Shown here piece by piece: positions 45,058 to 54,615 of a stretch of 64,000 nucleotides of DNA. Within the stretch, counting starts at the first letter, position 1; the number at the start of each line of letters is the position of its first letter. The position numbers and the translations under genes were made by a program. Under the pieces are notes generated by a model that was not told where the DNA came from, searched no databases, and saw only the letters and a list, made by a program, of their open reading frames with translations. The DNA comes from Zea mays (taxonomy: Eukaryota; Streptophyta; Magnoliopsida; Poales; Poaceae): contig NC_050104.1 of the NCBI RefSeq assembly GCF_902167145.1, forward strand, positions 7,028,001 through 7,092,000, given 5' to 3'.

Positions 45058-48000
45058 TCAAACAAAAAAATTGCGAAGGTTGTCGACGTTCCAGGAGTGC
45101 TCTAGGTCCTCGCCGTTTGGCGTTGTGAGCCTGTAAGCACTGGGGGAAGCTTTTGACTTGACTATGAAGGGGCCCTCCCACTTGGGCTCCAACTTGCCCT
45201 TGGACTCCGTCCGAGCTGTTCGGATGAGTACGAGGTCCCCCTCGCTGAACTCCCTCGGGATGACTGCGCGGTCGCGCCATGCTTTGGTCTGGGCCTGATA
45301 TTTGTTTAGGGCCTGCAGGGCGAAGACCCGGTCTCCGTCAATGAGATCTTTTGAGGTTGGCTCATCCACATCGGGGACGGCTGACGGAACTGTACGCGGG
45401 GACCCATGCTTTATTTCTTGCGGGGTCATTGCCTCCGATCCGTATAGAAGGCGGAAAGGAGTAAACCCGGTCGCCCTGCACTCGGTTGTGTTTAGCGCCC
45501 AGACTGCCTCTGGTAATAAATCGGTCCATCTGCCTTTTCTTTCATCGAGGAGCATCTTTTTGACAGCTGTGAATATTTTCCCATTGGCGCGCTCCACGAC
45601 CCCGTTGGACTGCGGATGATAGACTGAAGCGAAGGCAAGCTTGGTGCCGATGGAGAAACAAAAATCCTTGAAATCTTGGCTGTCGAACTGCTTGCCGTTG
45701 TCGACTGTTAGCTCGGACGGTACTCCGAAGCGGCAAACGATGTTCTGCCAGAAGAATTTTTGGGCAGTCTTTGATGTGATTGTGGAAACAGCCCTCGCTT
45801 CAATCCATTTGGTGAAGTATTCGACAGCTACGAAGGCGAACTTAAGGTTCCCCTGAGCGGTGGGCAGGGGCCCGACGATGTCCAGGCCCCAGCGCTGGAG
45901 AGGCCATGTATGGGCAATCAACTTTGTATATTGCGAGGGGTTGCCTGACCGAGGGGAGAACTTCTGGCAGGCTTCGCAGGACCTCGTGACCCGATTTGCG
46001 GCGCAGATCATTGCGGGCCAGTAAAACCCTTGACGGATCACCTTGGCAGCCAGGGCCCTTGGCCCTGCGTGCGAGCTGCACGTGCCACTGTGGACTTCGC
46101 GTAGGATCTGCATGCCTTCGGTTTCAGTGACGCACTTGAGCATTGGCTGACTGACCCCTTTCTTGTACAGTTGGCCCTCGATCAGAGCGAAGTCCCGGCT
46201 TCGATGTCTGAGGCGCTTTGCCTCACTGACGTCGGCCGGATGATAGTACCCCTGTAGGAACAGGGTTATTGGTGCCCTCCAGTCTTCTGTCATGATTAGG
46301 TTGACTATACGGTGGCCTTCGGTATCATTAGTGATCTGGAGCCCTTCGGGGCTCCGGACAGCCGGAGTGCCGATGGTGTGGAAAAACACGTCGGAGGGCA
46401 GGGGCTCGCCCCTGGCGGTGGCCTTGGCTAAGGCATCGGCCTCCTCGTTCTTGGCCCTATCCACATGCTGCAGGGTGAATCCCTTGAATTGTCTCTCGAG
46501 ACTTCGGATAGCCGCGAGGTATTGCATGAGGGCGGGGTCTTTTGCTGCATAGTCTTTCTCGACCTGACCGGCAACTATCTTGGAGTCTGTTTTGATGATA
46601 CATGTGGTAACTCCGAGGGCCCTTAGCTTGCGGAGGCCGAGGATGACTGCTTCATACTCTGCTATGTTGTTTGTACATTTGTCGGATTCTAGAGCGAAGC
46701 TGAGGCGCGCTGCATATCTGTGTTTGACTCCGGCTGGCGAGGTGACGACTGCTGCGACGCCTGCCCCCGCATGACACCATGCACCGTCGCAATGGATAGT
46801 CCAGACCTTTTCTGTGGATGGGTCCGGCTGCGTTACTGGCCCAGTCCAGTCGACGACGAAGTCTGCCAGGACTTGCGACTTGATAGCTGTTCTGGGCTCG
46901 AAGCTGATGTGGTAGCCGGAGAGTTCGGCTGCCCACTTGGCAATCCTCACTGATGCCTCCGGGTTCCTGAATAATTCGCCGAGCCCCCTGTCTGAGGTGA
47001 CTCGGACCTTAAATGCTTCAAAATAATGGCGCAACTTGCGCGAGGACATAACAACTGCGTAGGCAATCTTCTCCAGCTCTGTCATGTTGCATTTGGACGG
47101 TGTCAGGACTTCGCTGACATAATAGACAGGGCACTGTCTGACGGCGCCCTCGACTGTCTGCTCCTGTACCAGTGCCGCGCTGACCGCGTGCGGCGAAGCC
47201 GCGACATAGAGCAATAAGGGGAGCGAGGAGTCTGGGCTTGCGAGGATGGCCAGCTCCGCCAGGTACTGTTTTAATGAGGCGAAGGCCGCTGCTTGCTCCG
47301 GTCCCCAGGCGAAGTTTTTCGCGCCGCGGAGTGTTTTGAGGAATGGAAGACTTCGCTCGGCGGACCTGGAGATGAATCTGTTGAGAGCGGCCATCCTGCC
47401 TGTCAGGCGCTGGACGTCCCTGGCCGACTGCGGAGGCGACATATCGACGATGGCCTGGATCTTGGTTGGGTTGGCCTCGATGCCCCGGCGGGACACCAGG
47501 TAGCCCAATATCTTGCCCTGGCGAACACCGAAAACACACTTTTCCGGGTTTAGGCGGAGTCGTGCATCTCGCATGTTCGCGAATGTTTCTGCTAGGTCGG
47601 CGAGATGGTCCTCCTTATTCTTGCTGGCGACGACGATGTCGTCCACATATGTGAATATATTTCTGCCGACCTGCCCCTCGAGCACTGCTTTGGTGAGTCT
47701 GGAGAAGGTGGATCCGGCATTCTTGAGACCCTCCGGCATTCTGACAAAGCAATAGGTGCCGAAGGGTGTTATAAAGCTGGTGCTGGCTTTGTCTTCCTCC
47801 TTCATGTATATCTGGTGATAGCCGGAGAAGCAGTCGAGGAGGGACATGACCTCGCATCCGGCCGCGCTATCGACTATTTTGTCGATCCGCGGCAACGGGA
47901 AATTGTCCTTTGGGCAGGACTTATTGAGACTGGTGAAGTCTATGCACATGCGCCATTTTCCGCTTTTTTTCTGCACCATCACAACATTGGAGAGCCACGT

Positions 48001-50724
48001 GGGGTAAGCCACTGGCTCGATGAATTTAGCCTCCAGGAGGCGATGCACCTCCGCCTTGGCGGCCTCTGTCTTCTCGTCTGACATTTTGCGAAGCTTCTGC
48101 TTTTTGGGTCGCACCGAAGGGTCAATCCCCAAGCTGTGCTCAATTATGGCTCGGCTGACTCCGACCAGATCGAGGGCAGACCAGGCGAAGACATCTTTAT
48201 TCTTGGCCAGGCAGCAGAGAAGTCTCTCTTCTTCAAGTGAGGTGAGGTCTTCGCTGATAGTTACTGTCTGCTTGGGCGTGGCCTGATCGAGGGGGACGGT
48301 CTTGGTCCCATCTTGGCATTGCAACTGTGCCTTGTCGTGCTGCTTGTCGGTTGGGCTGGCCGGCGCAGGGACCTCGCGCTGGGTCGAGAGACAGTGTACG
48401 TTTCTCTGACCGGGCACGAAGTCCCGCTCAATGTTGCGCGCCGTCTGCTGGTTGCCGTAGACTGTGATGGCGCCTAGCGGGCCTGGTATCTTCATACATA
48501 GGTACAACCCGTGGATGGCGGCTTCGAACTTGTTGATGGAGCCCCGGCCCATGATGGCGTTGTATGGATATACCATGTCGACAATGTCGAAGGTTACTTG
48601 CTCACTTCGGGCATTGGGCGCTACACCGAAGGAGAGGGGCAACTCTATCTTGCCAACTGGAAAGGTGCCCTTGCCGCCGAAACCATACAACGGGTTGTCC
48701 GAAGGCTTCAGCAAGCTGTGACTTATACCCATGCGGTCGAAGGCGTGGAGGAAGATGATGTCCGCCTGACTGCCGTTGTCGACTAGGACTTTGTGTAAGT
48801 CCCAGCCTGCCACGCTGCAATTGATGACCATAGCGTCGATGTGGGGGGCGCTGCGTAGGTCGACGTCTCGTGCGTCGAAGGTTAGCGGTATGTGGGACCA
48901 CTTCGTCTGCACGACTGGGCCAGTGACGGCGACGTGGTTGATGCTGCGGTAGTGGTCCCGCTTCTGCCGCTTGGTGTCGAAGTCAGTGCTGGACCCCCCC
49001 GTTATCATGTGAATGACTCCGCGATATGGTTGATCGGCTAAGTCTTCCTGTTTTGGGGCGTGGGGGATGTTTTGGTGTTGCTGGTGTGGCGGTGGGGGTG
49101 GAGGAGGTACGATTTGTACTTCCTGATGGTGTTGGTAAGCGTGGTGCGGTGGATGCGGAGCGGGAGCGTGGATATATGGTGGAGGGGGTGGCTGGTAATT
49201 ATGCGCGACAATTCTGGGATTGTCGGCTGGCTGCGCCCGCGCCATTCTGTCTCTGGTGGCCTTCGTCTCGGGGCAGTCTTTGGTCTGGTGGGCGCAGTCT
49301 TCGCCGTGGAAAAGGCAATAGAATCGGCGCGGCGGCTGCTGCGCCCGCCCTCGACCCCTGCCGCGTGTTCCATTTCCGCGGCCCTGGGGGGGATATTCCT
49401 GGCGGCGAGGGGGATCAGCAGCAGGCTGTTGATTGACGATGTTGTGCACTTGCTGTTGACTGCGGCCATCTCGACCGGAGTCTGGTTGCGGAGTCCTCGT
49501 CCACGTGCGGCTGGACTGCGGGGCATCTTTGGGCTTCCGCTGTGACTCAACCTTGCGCTGGTGGAGCTCTTCGGATTTGGCATATTTTTGGAAGAGCTGA
49601 TATAGCTCCTGCAAGCTCTTGGGTGGATCTCTGATACAATGGCTGTAGAGGACGCCAGCCCGAAGGCCATTGATGGCGTAGTGGATAGCAATCTGATCGT
49701 CGACAGAGGGCAGCTGTGACTTGAGTGTTAAGAACTTGCGGTAATACTCCCGCAGAGTCTCCTTTTCCAGCTGTTTGCAAAGCGAGAGCTCGGCCAAAGC
49801 GTCGGTGTCTGGACGGTACCCTTGGAAGTTGAGGAGGAACTTGTCCCTGAGACTTCGCCACGAATCAATGGACAGCGGAGGCAATCTGGTGAACCAGGTG
49901 AGTGCTGGGCCCTCTAGTGCGATGATGAAAGACTTCGCCATTGTGGCGTCGTCTCCTCCGGCTGATGCAACGGCGACTTGATAACTCATGATGTACTGCG
50001 CCGGGTCGGTGCTGCCGTTGTACTTGGGGTATGCCCCCGCTCGAAAGTTAGCTGGCCAAGGCGTCACTTGTAGGTGTGGCGCCAGGGGACTTCGCTCGTC
50101 GAGGTAGTTGACCCCTTGGAATGGCGCGCCGTGCTGGGAGACGTAGTCATGCTGGGGGAAACGCGGGTTCTCCGGCTGCGCCCGGTGCTGCAGGGGTGGG
50201 CCATGCTGCCGGCCGAGGTGGCCTTCGCGCGCGTCCTCCGGTTGTGTGCGCTGTTGGAGGGGTGGCTCTTGCTGTAGACCGAGGTGGCCTTCGCGCTGCA
50301 TCAGCGCGATCTCGCGTTCGAGGTCTTGGGCTTTCTGCTCCTCGTCGCGTATCATCTGCCGCACTTTGGCTAATGCGGACACACGCTGGCGCTTGGCCTC
50401 CAGTATCTCTTTCTGCCTCTGGAGATTGCGGTTCCTGAGGCGCAGGGCGCGCAGCTGCAGCTGTTCTTCTGTTGAGACGCCGAGGACCTCACCGTCCTCG
50501 GTGAGGTCCGCGCCTTCCAGTGGAGCGAAGCCTGGGGGCGGCTGTGACTGTCCTTCGGTTCCGCAGGTGCGGAAGGTGTCGTCTTCGCCGGCGTGGGGAA
50601 CATTGTCTTCAGTGGGCTCTTGGTGGGTGGATTGGGTGAGGACGAGGGCCTTGCCCTTTCTTGCGGCCAGCAGTGCTGCCTTCGCAGCCTCGTCGGCCTT
50701 GGGGTTGGCTCTCTTGGGTGCCAT
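45058..50724 (-). CDS. gag-pol: Tat Gag-Pol polyprotein, 1888 residues, uninterrupted
   Basis: The ATG at 50724 lies 27 bases inside the primer binding site; the frame upstream has only GTG. Order: basic N-terminus; coiled coil 85-145; Gag core 235-385 (AQYIMSYQVAVASAG, TWFTRLPP); Arg/Gly/Gln-rich tract; knuckle CLFHGEDCAHQTKDC (470-484); Pro/His-rich linker; protease with VDNGSQADII (649-652, DNG rather than DS/TG); reverse transcriptase with LLDCFSGYHQI and YVDD (1026-1029); Ty3-type RNase H whose first Asp is replaced (LYVAAS, 1172-1177); a second, archaeal-type RNase H with CDGA (1312), E1356, D1380 and D1430; integrase with HHCC zinc site (H1545, H1552, C1583, C1586) and DD35E triad (D1615, D1675, E1711); a KWEGPF C-terminal module. 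Dual RNase H is the Tat hallmark. Gag and Pol share one frame, so their ratio must be set by processing or another route. Confidence 0.95.
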   Translation of the reverse strand: MAPKRANPKADEAAKAALLAARKGKALVLTQSTHQEPTEDNVPHAGEDDTFRTCGTEGQSQPPPGFAPLEGADLTEDGEVLGVSTEEQLQLRALRLRNRNLQRQKEILEAKRQRVSALAKVRQMIRDEEQKAQDLEREIALMQREGHLGLQQEPPLQQRTQPEDAREGHLGRQHGPPLQHRAQPENPRFPQHDYVSQHGAPFQGVNYLDERSPLAPHLQVTPWPANFRAGAYPKYNGSTDPAQYIMSYQVAVASAGGDDATMAKSFIIALEGPALTWFTRLPPLSIDSWRSLRDKFLLNFQGYRPDTDALAELSLCKQLEKETLREYYRKFLTLKSQLPSVDDQIAIHYAINGLRAGVLYSHCIRDPPKSLQELYQLFQKYAKSEELHQRKVESQRKPKDAPQSSRTWTRTPQPDSGRDGRSQQQVHNIVNQQPAADPPRRQEYPPQGRGNGTRGRGRGRAQQPPRRFYCLFHGEDCAHQTKDCPETKATRDRMARAQPADNPRIVAHNYQPPPPPYIHAPAPHPPHHAYQHHQEVQIVPPPPPPPHQQHQNIPHAPKQEDLADQPYRGVIHMITGGSSTDFDTKRQKRDHYRSINHVAVTGPVVQTKWSHIPLTFDARDVDLRSAPHIDAMVINCSVAGWDLHKVLVDNGSQADIIFLHAFDRMGISHSLLKPSDNPLYGFGGKGTFPVGKIELPLSFGVAPNARSEQVTFDIVDMVYPYNAIMGRGSINKFEAAIHGLYLCMKIPGPLGAITVYGNQQTARNIERDFVPGQRNVHCLSTQREVPAPASPTDKQHDKAQLQCQDGTKTVPLDQATPKQTVTISEDLTSLEEERLLCCLAKNKDVFAWSALDLVGVSRAIIEHSLGIDPSVRPKKQKLRKMSDEKTEAAKAEVHRLLEAKFIEPVAYPTWLSNVVMVQKKSGKWRMCIDFTSLNKSCPKDNFPLPRIDKIVDSAAGCEVMSLLDCFSGYHQIYMKEEDKASTSFITPFGTYCFVRMPEGLKNAGSTFSRLTKAVLEGQVGRNIFTYVDDIVVASKNKEDHLADLAETFANMRDARLRLNPEKCVFGVRQGKILGYLVSRRGIEANPTKIQAIVDMSPPQSARDVQRLTGRMAALNRFISRSAERSLPFLKTLRGAKNFAWGPEQAAAFASLKQYLAELAILASPDSSLPLLLYVAASPHAVSAALVQEQTVEGAVRQCPVYYVSEVLTPSKCNMTELEKIAYAVVMSSRKLRHYFEAFKVRVTSDRGLGELFRNPEASVRIAKWAAELSGYHISFEPRTAIKSQVLADFVVDWTGPVTQPDPSTEKVWTIHCDGAWCHAGAGVAAVVTSPAGVKHRYAARLSFALESDKCTNNIAEYEAVILGLRKLRALGVTTCIIKTDSKIVAGQVEKDYAAKDPALMQYLAAIRSLERQFKGFTLQHVDRAKNEEADALAKATARGEPLPSDVFFHTIGTPAVRSPEGLQITNDTEGHRIVNLIMTEDWRAPITLFLQGYYHPADVSEAKRLRHRSRDFALIEGQLYKKGVSQPMLKCVTETEGMQILREVHSGTCSSHAGPRALAAKVIRQGFYWPAMICAANRVTRSCEACQKFSPRSGNPSQYTKLIAHTWPLQRWGLDIVGPLPTAQGNLKFAFVAVEYFTKWIEARAVSTITSKTAQKFFWQNIVCRFGVPSELTVDNGKQFDSQDFKDFCFSIGTKLAFASVYHPQSNGVVERANGKIFTAVKKMLLDERKGRWTDLLPEAVWALNTTECRATGFTPFRLLYGSEAMTPQEIKHGSPRTVPSAVPDVDEPTSKDLIDGDRVFALQALNKYQAQTKAWRDRAVIPREFSEGDLVLIRTARTESKGKLEPKWEGPFIVKSKASPSAYRLTTPNGEDLEHSWNVDNLRNFFV

Positions 50725-50750
50725 CGCGGGTGGTTTTGTCGTAGCACGAA

Positions 50751-50762
50751 CGGTGGGCGCCA
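50751..50762 (-). other. Primer binding site of the Tat element
   Basis: Two bases inside the 5' LTR the minus strand reads TGGCGCCCACCG. TGGCGCC starts are usual for gypsy primer binding sites of this lineage. I do not assign the tRNA with certainty. Confidence 0.75.
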
Positions 50763-50764
50763 AA

Positions 50765-51239
50765 TGTTGGAACTTGCTCTCTGCCGCAAGTAGGCCAACA
50801 AGGGTGAACAGTGGTGACAACAGGATTACGTGCACGGGGGCAATAGCTCTGTTGATCTAGCCTCTCACGGGCACTGTGCGGGGGTATTTATAGGTATCTG
50901 AGTGCCCAGCGTCTTGCGTTAAGGACGCATGTGCCCTCAGACACCTATTTTATCCCCAGAATATTCCCATAAAGCAGGGTTACAGACCGTAATTACAAGT
51001 ATTCCTTTACAAGTTAGGCCCGTAATACAGAGGCGGCCACGCGGGGCCCGTTACAATGGGCCAGATCGCACGTGGGCCTTGGGACTGAACGAGGACGCGC
51101 CGTGGTAGGACGTCGCCGCAGGCCTTCGTCAAAGTGCCGAGTCCTGCGAAGGGTGTCCCTGCCCGCTTTGTCTCTGTCGGACCAGCGGCTGCAGCGAAGG
51201 CCTCGAGCGAAGGGTGGCGTCTTTGCCTTCGCCCCAACA
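50765..51239 (-). repeat. 5' LTR of the Tat element, 475 bp
   Basis: Same length and, as far as I can read, identical to 39429-39903 except one A/G site near 51111. Transcription in the element sense would start from the TATAAATA on the minus strand at 50885-50892. This leaves a short R-U5 of roughly 90 bases. Confidence 0.93.
50885..50892 (-). promoter_or_regulatory. TATA box of the Tat 5' LTR
   Basis: TATTTATA on the plus strand reads TATAAATA on the minus strand, upstream of CCCCCGCACAGTG. It should drive the genomic RNA and gag-pol. Confidence 0.65.
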
Positions 51240-51301
51240 CTCATCTCTTCAGCTCTCATTCATATACAGTTCAACCAACCGATGCAAACACTAAGTAACA
51301 A

Positions 51302-51875
51302 TAGAGATAGCAACGGGACCCCATTCACGATTCCCTTCGGGGAATTCTTCCATTAGAGAATGAATTCTTCCATTAGAGAATGGGGATAAAGATGGATAAG
51401 TTTCTTTCCACACCCCACCTCCGTGTAAACAGGACGAGGAAGCATTTTCTATCCCCGTTCTTCGTAGGGACTCGTCAAACTTACATGTAACGATTTTTTT
51501 TTCATGTGATAGTTATGTATAAAAACAAATAATTACCTTGCCAAGAGATTTCTCATGGTACAAATGTCTTTATTTTGATGTACATATAATGATTTTTTTA
51601 TATCTGACAATGTATATAAGTAAAAATATTTTGCATTAATAACATATGAATTATGTACTAATTATAATTTAAGCGGAGACAGAGATCCTTGACGGGGATT
51701 TATCTTTGCCAGGAACGGGGATCTATGATAGGGATTTATTTCCGCGGGGAACGGAGATGAGAAAGAAATGTTAAAAAATAGTTGTTAATGGGGATTCTAG
51801 CGAGTAAATTTTTTCGCAGTGGGAATGGAAATGAGGAGCTAAAACCCAATAAAAAATTCCTAGCTGCCATCCCTG
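51302..51875. mobile_element. hAT-like MITE with CAGGGATGGCA-type tips
   Basis: The left end TAGAGATAGCAACGGG and the right end GCTGCCATCCCTG (reverse complement CAGGGATGGCAGC) are diverged inverted repeats. The interior has GGGGAT and TTTATCTTTG.., GGAACGGGGATC blocks in both orientations, as in a common grass hAT MITE type. No clean 8-bp duplication was found. A perfect 20-bp unit, GAATTCTTCCATTAGAGAAT, is tandemly doubled at 51342-51381. Confidence 0.5.
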
Positions 51876-52295
51876 TCTACCACGCTGGCACTTGGCGGGG
51901 TCCCGCGTTCGTTCCAGAGCTGCCACACTTTTGCATTGTGACCTAGATTCTCCTCGGGGGACGTGACATGGAATCTGCAAAGTGACCAGAAACAGCTAAC
52001 GCGGTGATACCATTTCGATCGTGCATGAGCAGGAACATGCATGGAACCAAGCAACCAGCACCTCGTGTCGTCATATATAATAATGAGCCCATCACACGGG
52101 AGAGGGGAAAATATATATACAGAGCCATCTCATGAAATATGGGCTCTAGAACGAACTTCACGGGATACCCTAAATATATATGAAAAATTATATATATAGT
52201 ATAGCTAATATCTAAGATATGCTTTCACTCACTTAAATAATTTAACTATGTATTGTTTTATATTAAATACTAATGTTAAAAATGTAAAAAAAAGT
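51876..52295. other. Unassigned interval
   Basis: No gene. AT-rich with TATATATA runs near 52110-52200. Confidence 0.5.
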
Positions 52296-53232
52296 GTCAA
52301 AATGACAAAGTCTATTTGTTTATTTTTCTTTTTTTCCCTAACATTTTTTGGTGTGTTCCTACGGTCTCTGCTACATGTTCAATTTTGGCACAATTATCAA
52401 AGTATTTTCTATACCTGTTATATTTAGTTTCTTTAATTAAATTTCTTTGGATAATTCTAATTTGAACGGTAAGTCACTTGAAAAATGGAAAATAATGAAT
52501 ACAAAAATGATATTCATGTTATTAAGCATAGGTTACGGTCTAGTTCAGGAACAACCCAAAAATTTCGAACACCATATTCATGTAACATGACCGCGAACTT
52601 GTGATATAGTTGTTTTAAAATTGTATAAAACACAAACAAAGTCAAAAAACTATAAAACTTGTCGAGATATCATATGTAGAGGGTGTGATAAAAATTTGAT
52701 ATTGTTTCATGAAAGTTGTCACGTACGATATGTACAAACCTATGCGACCTTCACATGAAACCCTAAACCTTCTACGCCTGTGTTAGTATACATCATGTGT
52801 GACAACTTTCATGAAACAGTGTCAAATTTTTGTCACATCCTATACTTATAATATCATATATGTTGATAAGTTTCATGATTTTCTGACTTTGTTTGTGTCA
52901 TATATAATTTTAAAACAACTAGATTGCAAGTTCGCGGTCATGTTACATGAACATGGTGTTCGGAATTTCTGGTCTGTTCCTGCATTAGGTTGTAACTTGT
53001 GTTCAATAACATGAATATCATTTTTACATTTATTGTTTTTCATTTTCCAAGTGACTTGCAGTTCAAATTTGAATTATTCGAAGAAATTCAATTAAATGAA
53101 CTAACAGTAATAGGTATAGCAAATACTTCGATAATTGTGCCAAAATTGAACATGTAGGTCTAAAGACCGTGAGAACACACAAAAAAATTGGGGGAAAAAT
53201 AAAAAAGCAAATAAATTTTGTCAAGTGAGTAT
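52296..53232. repeat. Long foldback: two arms of about 440 bp
   Basis: The left arm (about 52296-52735) and the reverse complement of the right arm (about 52785-53232) align along their full length, at roughly four matches in five by eye. Shared blocks include ACATGTTCAATTTTGGCACAATTATC, AAAAATGATATTCATGTTATT, TCATGTAACATGACCGCGAACTTG and TTTCATGAAAGTTGTCAC. The loop is about 50 bp. It has no coding frame. It could be a foldback or long-terminal-repeat DNA element, or an inverted duplication. The right side stops about 40 bases before the Huck-like LTR, which may have cut its outer end. Confidence 0.8.
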
Positions 53233-53274
53233 GTATTGACAGCACAAAAATGAATGTGCTTCCTAATGACCACT

Positions 53275-54555
53275 TGTCGGGGACCATAATTAGGGGTACC
53301 CTCAAGACTCCTAAATCTCAGCTGGTAACCCCCATCAGCACAAAGCTGCAAAGGCCTGATGGGTGCGATTAAGTCAAGGATCGGTCCATTCAAGGGACGC
53401 GATCGCACCTCACCCGAGCCCAGCCTCGGGTAAGGGCAGCCGACCCTGGAGGGTTTACGTCTCGCCCGAGGACCCCCTACGGCAACGAACACACCTTCGG
53501 CTCGCCCGAGGCCCAGTCTTCACCAAAAAGCAACCTTGGCCAAGTCGCCACGCCAACCAATGCAAAGGTGGCCTGACACCTTTATCCTGATGCACGCCCT
53601 CCAGTCGACAGAGCCGAAGTGACCGTTGTCACTTCGCCGCTCCACTGACAGGCCTGACAAGAGGACAGCGCCGCCTGCGCCGCTCCGACTGCCGTGCCAC
53701 TCGATAGAGTGAGGCTGACAGCAGCCAAGCCCGGCCTCAGGCGCCAGGGCTCGAACTCAGCCCTGGCCTCAGCCGACGGTCTCCGCCTCGCCCGACCCAG
53801 GGGCTCGGACTCGACCTCGGCCTCGGAAGACAGACTCGGCCTCGACCTCGGAGGAGCCTCCACCTCGCCCAACCTAGGGCTCGGACCGACCACGTCACAA
53901 GAGGCGCCATCATTACCCTACCCCAAGCTGACTCAGGCTACGGGGAACAAGACCGGCGTCCCATCTGGCTCGCTCCGCCAAACAAGTAATGATGGCGCCC
54001 CGCACGCTCTATGACGACGGCGGCTCTCAGCCCCCTTACGGAAGCAAGAGGACGTCAGCAAGGACCCGACAGCCCCGGCAGCTGTCCTTCCGCCAGGCTC
54101 CAGCGCTCCTCCGATGGCCACGACACCACACGAACCGGGTGCCAAAACCTCTCCGGCTGCCACGATGACATGTACTTAGGGCACTAGCTCTCCTCCGCTA
54201 GACACGTTAGCACACTGCTACACCCCCATTGTACACCTGGATCCTTTCCTTACGCCTATAAAAGGAAGATCCAGGGCCCTCTTACAGAAGGTTGGCCGCG
54301 CGGGGAAGGACGGGACGGCGCTCGCGTAAGGCCGCTCGCTCCCTCCCGCGTGGATGCTTGTAACCCCCTACTGCAAGCGCACCCGACCTAGGCGCGGGAC
54401 AAACACGAAGGCCGCGGGATTTCACCTCTCACGCCTGTCTCCCTCTGGCTTCTTCCCCCCTTCGCGCTGCGTCTCGCGCCGACCCATCTGGGCTGGGGCA
54501 CGCGGCGACAATTTACTCGTCGGTCCAGGGACCCCCTGGGTTCGAAACGCCGACA
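53275..54555 (+). repeat. 5' LTR of a Huck-like Tat element, 1281 bp
   Basis: It starts TGTCGGGGACCATAATTAGG and ends GAAACGCCGACA. It is GC-rich with many CTCGGCCTCG and CGCCCGA words. TATAAAAGG at 54257-54265 is the likely TATA box. The same family is found inverted at 57945-59620. The start sequence is familiar from abundant maize gypsy LTRs of Huck/Flip type; the name is tentative. Confidence 0.85.
54257..54265 (+). promoter_or_regulatory. TATA box of the Huck-like LTR
   Basis: CGCCTATAAAAGGAAGATCC lies about 290 bp before the LTR end, preceded by CACCTGGATCC. Its counterpart on the minus strand in the inverted copy is CCTTTTATAGGCG near 58243-58255. Confidence 0.65.
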
Positions 54556-54556
54556 G

Positions 54557-54575
54557 TTGGCGCGCCAGGTAGGGG
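54557..54575 (+). other. Primer binding site region of the Huck-like element
   Basis: One base after the LTR, TTGGCGCGCCAGGTAGGGG follows. TTGGCGCGCCAGGTAGGGG-type sites are usual after this LTR family. It sets the orientation as plus. Confidence 0.75.
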
Positions 54576-54615
54576 CCTGCTGCGTGTTGACGAACGGCTT
54601 CCCATCAAGCTCCAG

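Larger units (their letters stand above)
39429..51239 (-). mobile_element. Complete Tat-lineage Ty3/gypsy retrotransposon, 11.8 kb
   Basis: Two 475-bp LTRs in direct orientation (39429-39903 and 50765-51239) bound the element, and CTCAT duplicates flank it at 39424-39428 and 51240-51244. In its own sense (minus strand) the order is 5' LTR, primer binding site, gag-pol frame of 1888 residues, a 79-bp tandem array, an antisense spliced gene, and 3' LTR. A second RNase H domain of archaeal type in pol and an extra antisense gene next to the 3' LTR place it in the Tat lineage; the layout recalls Grande of maize, where an antisense gene has been described. All coding parts are intact and the LTRs show one visible difference, so it is young and possibly autonomous. 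I cannot name the family from memory. Confidence 0.92.

Noticed and set aside
47605..48081. 158-codon plus-strand frame opposite pol
   Set aside because: It is the antisense shadow of the reverse transcriptase region; no domain, no promoter, no splice structure.
49038..49691. 217-codon minus-strand frame and others overlapping gag at 49.0-50.8 kb
   Set aside because: They are out-of-frame shadows of the continuous Gag-Pol frame.
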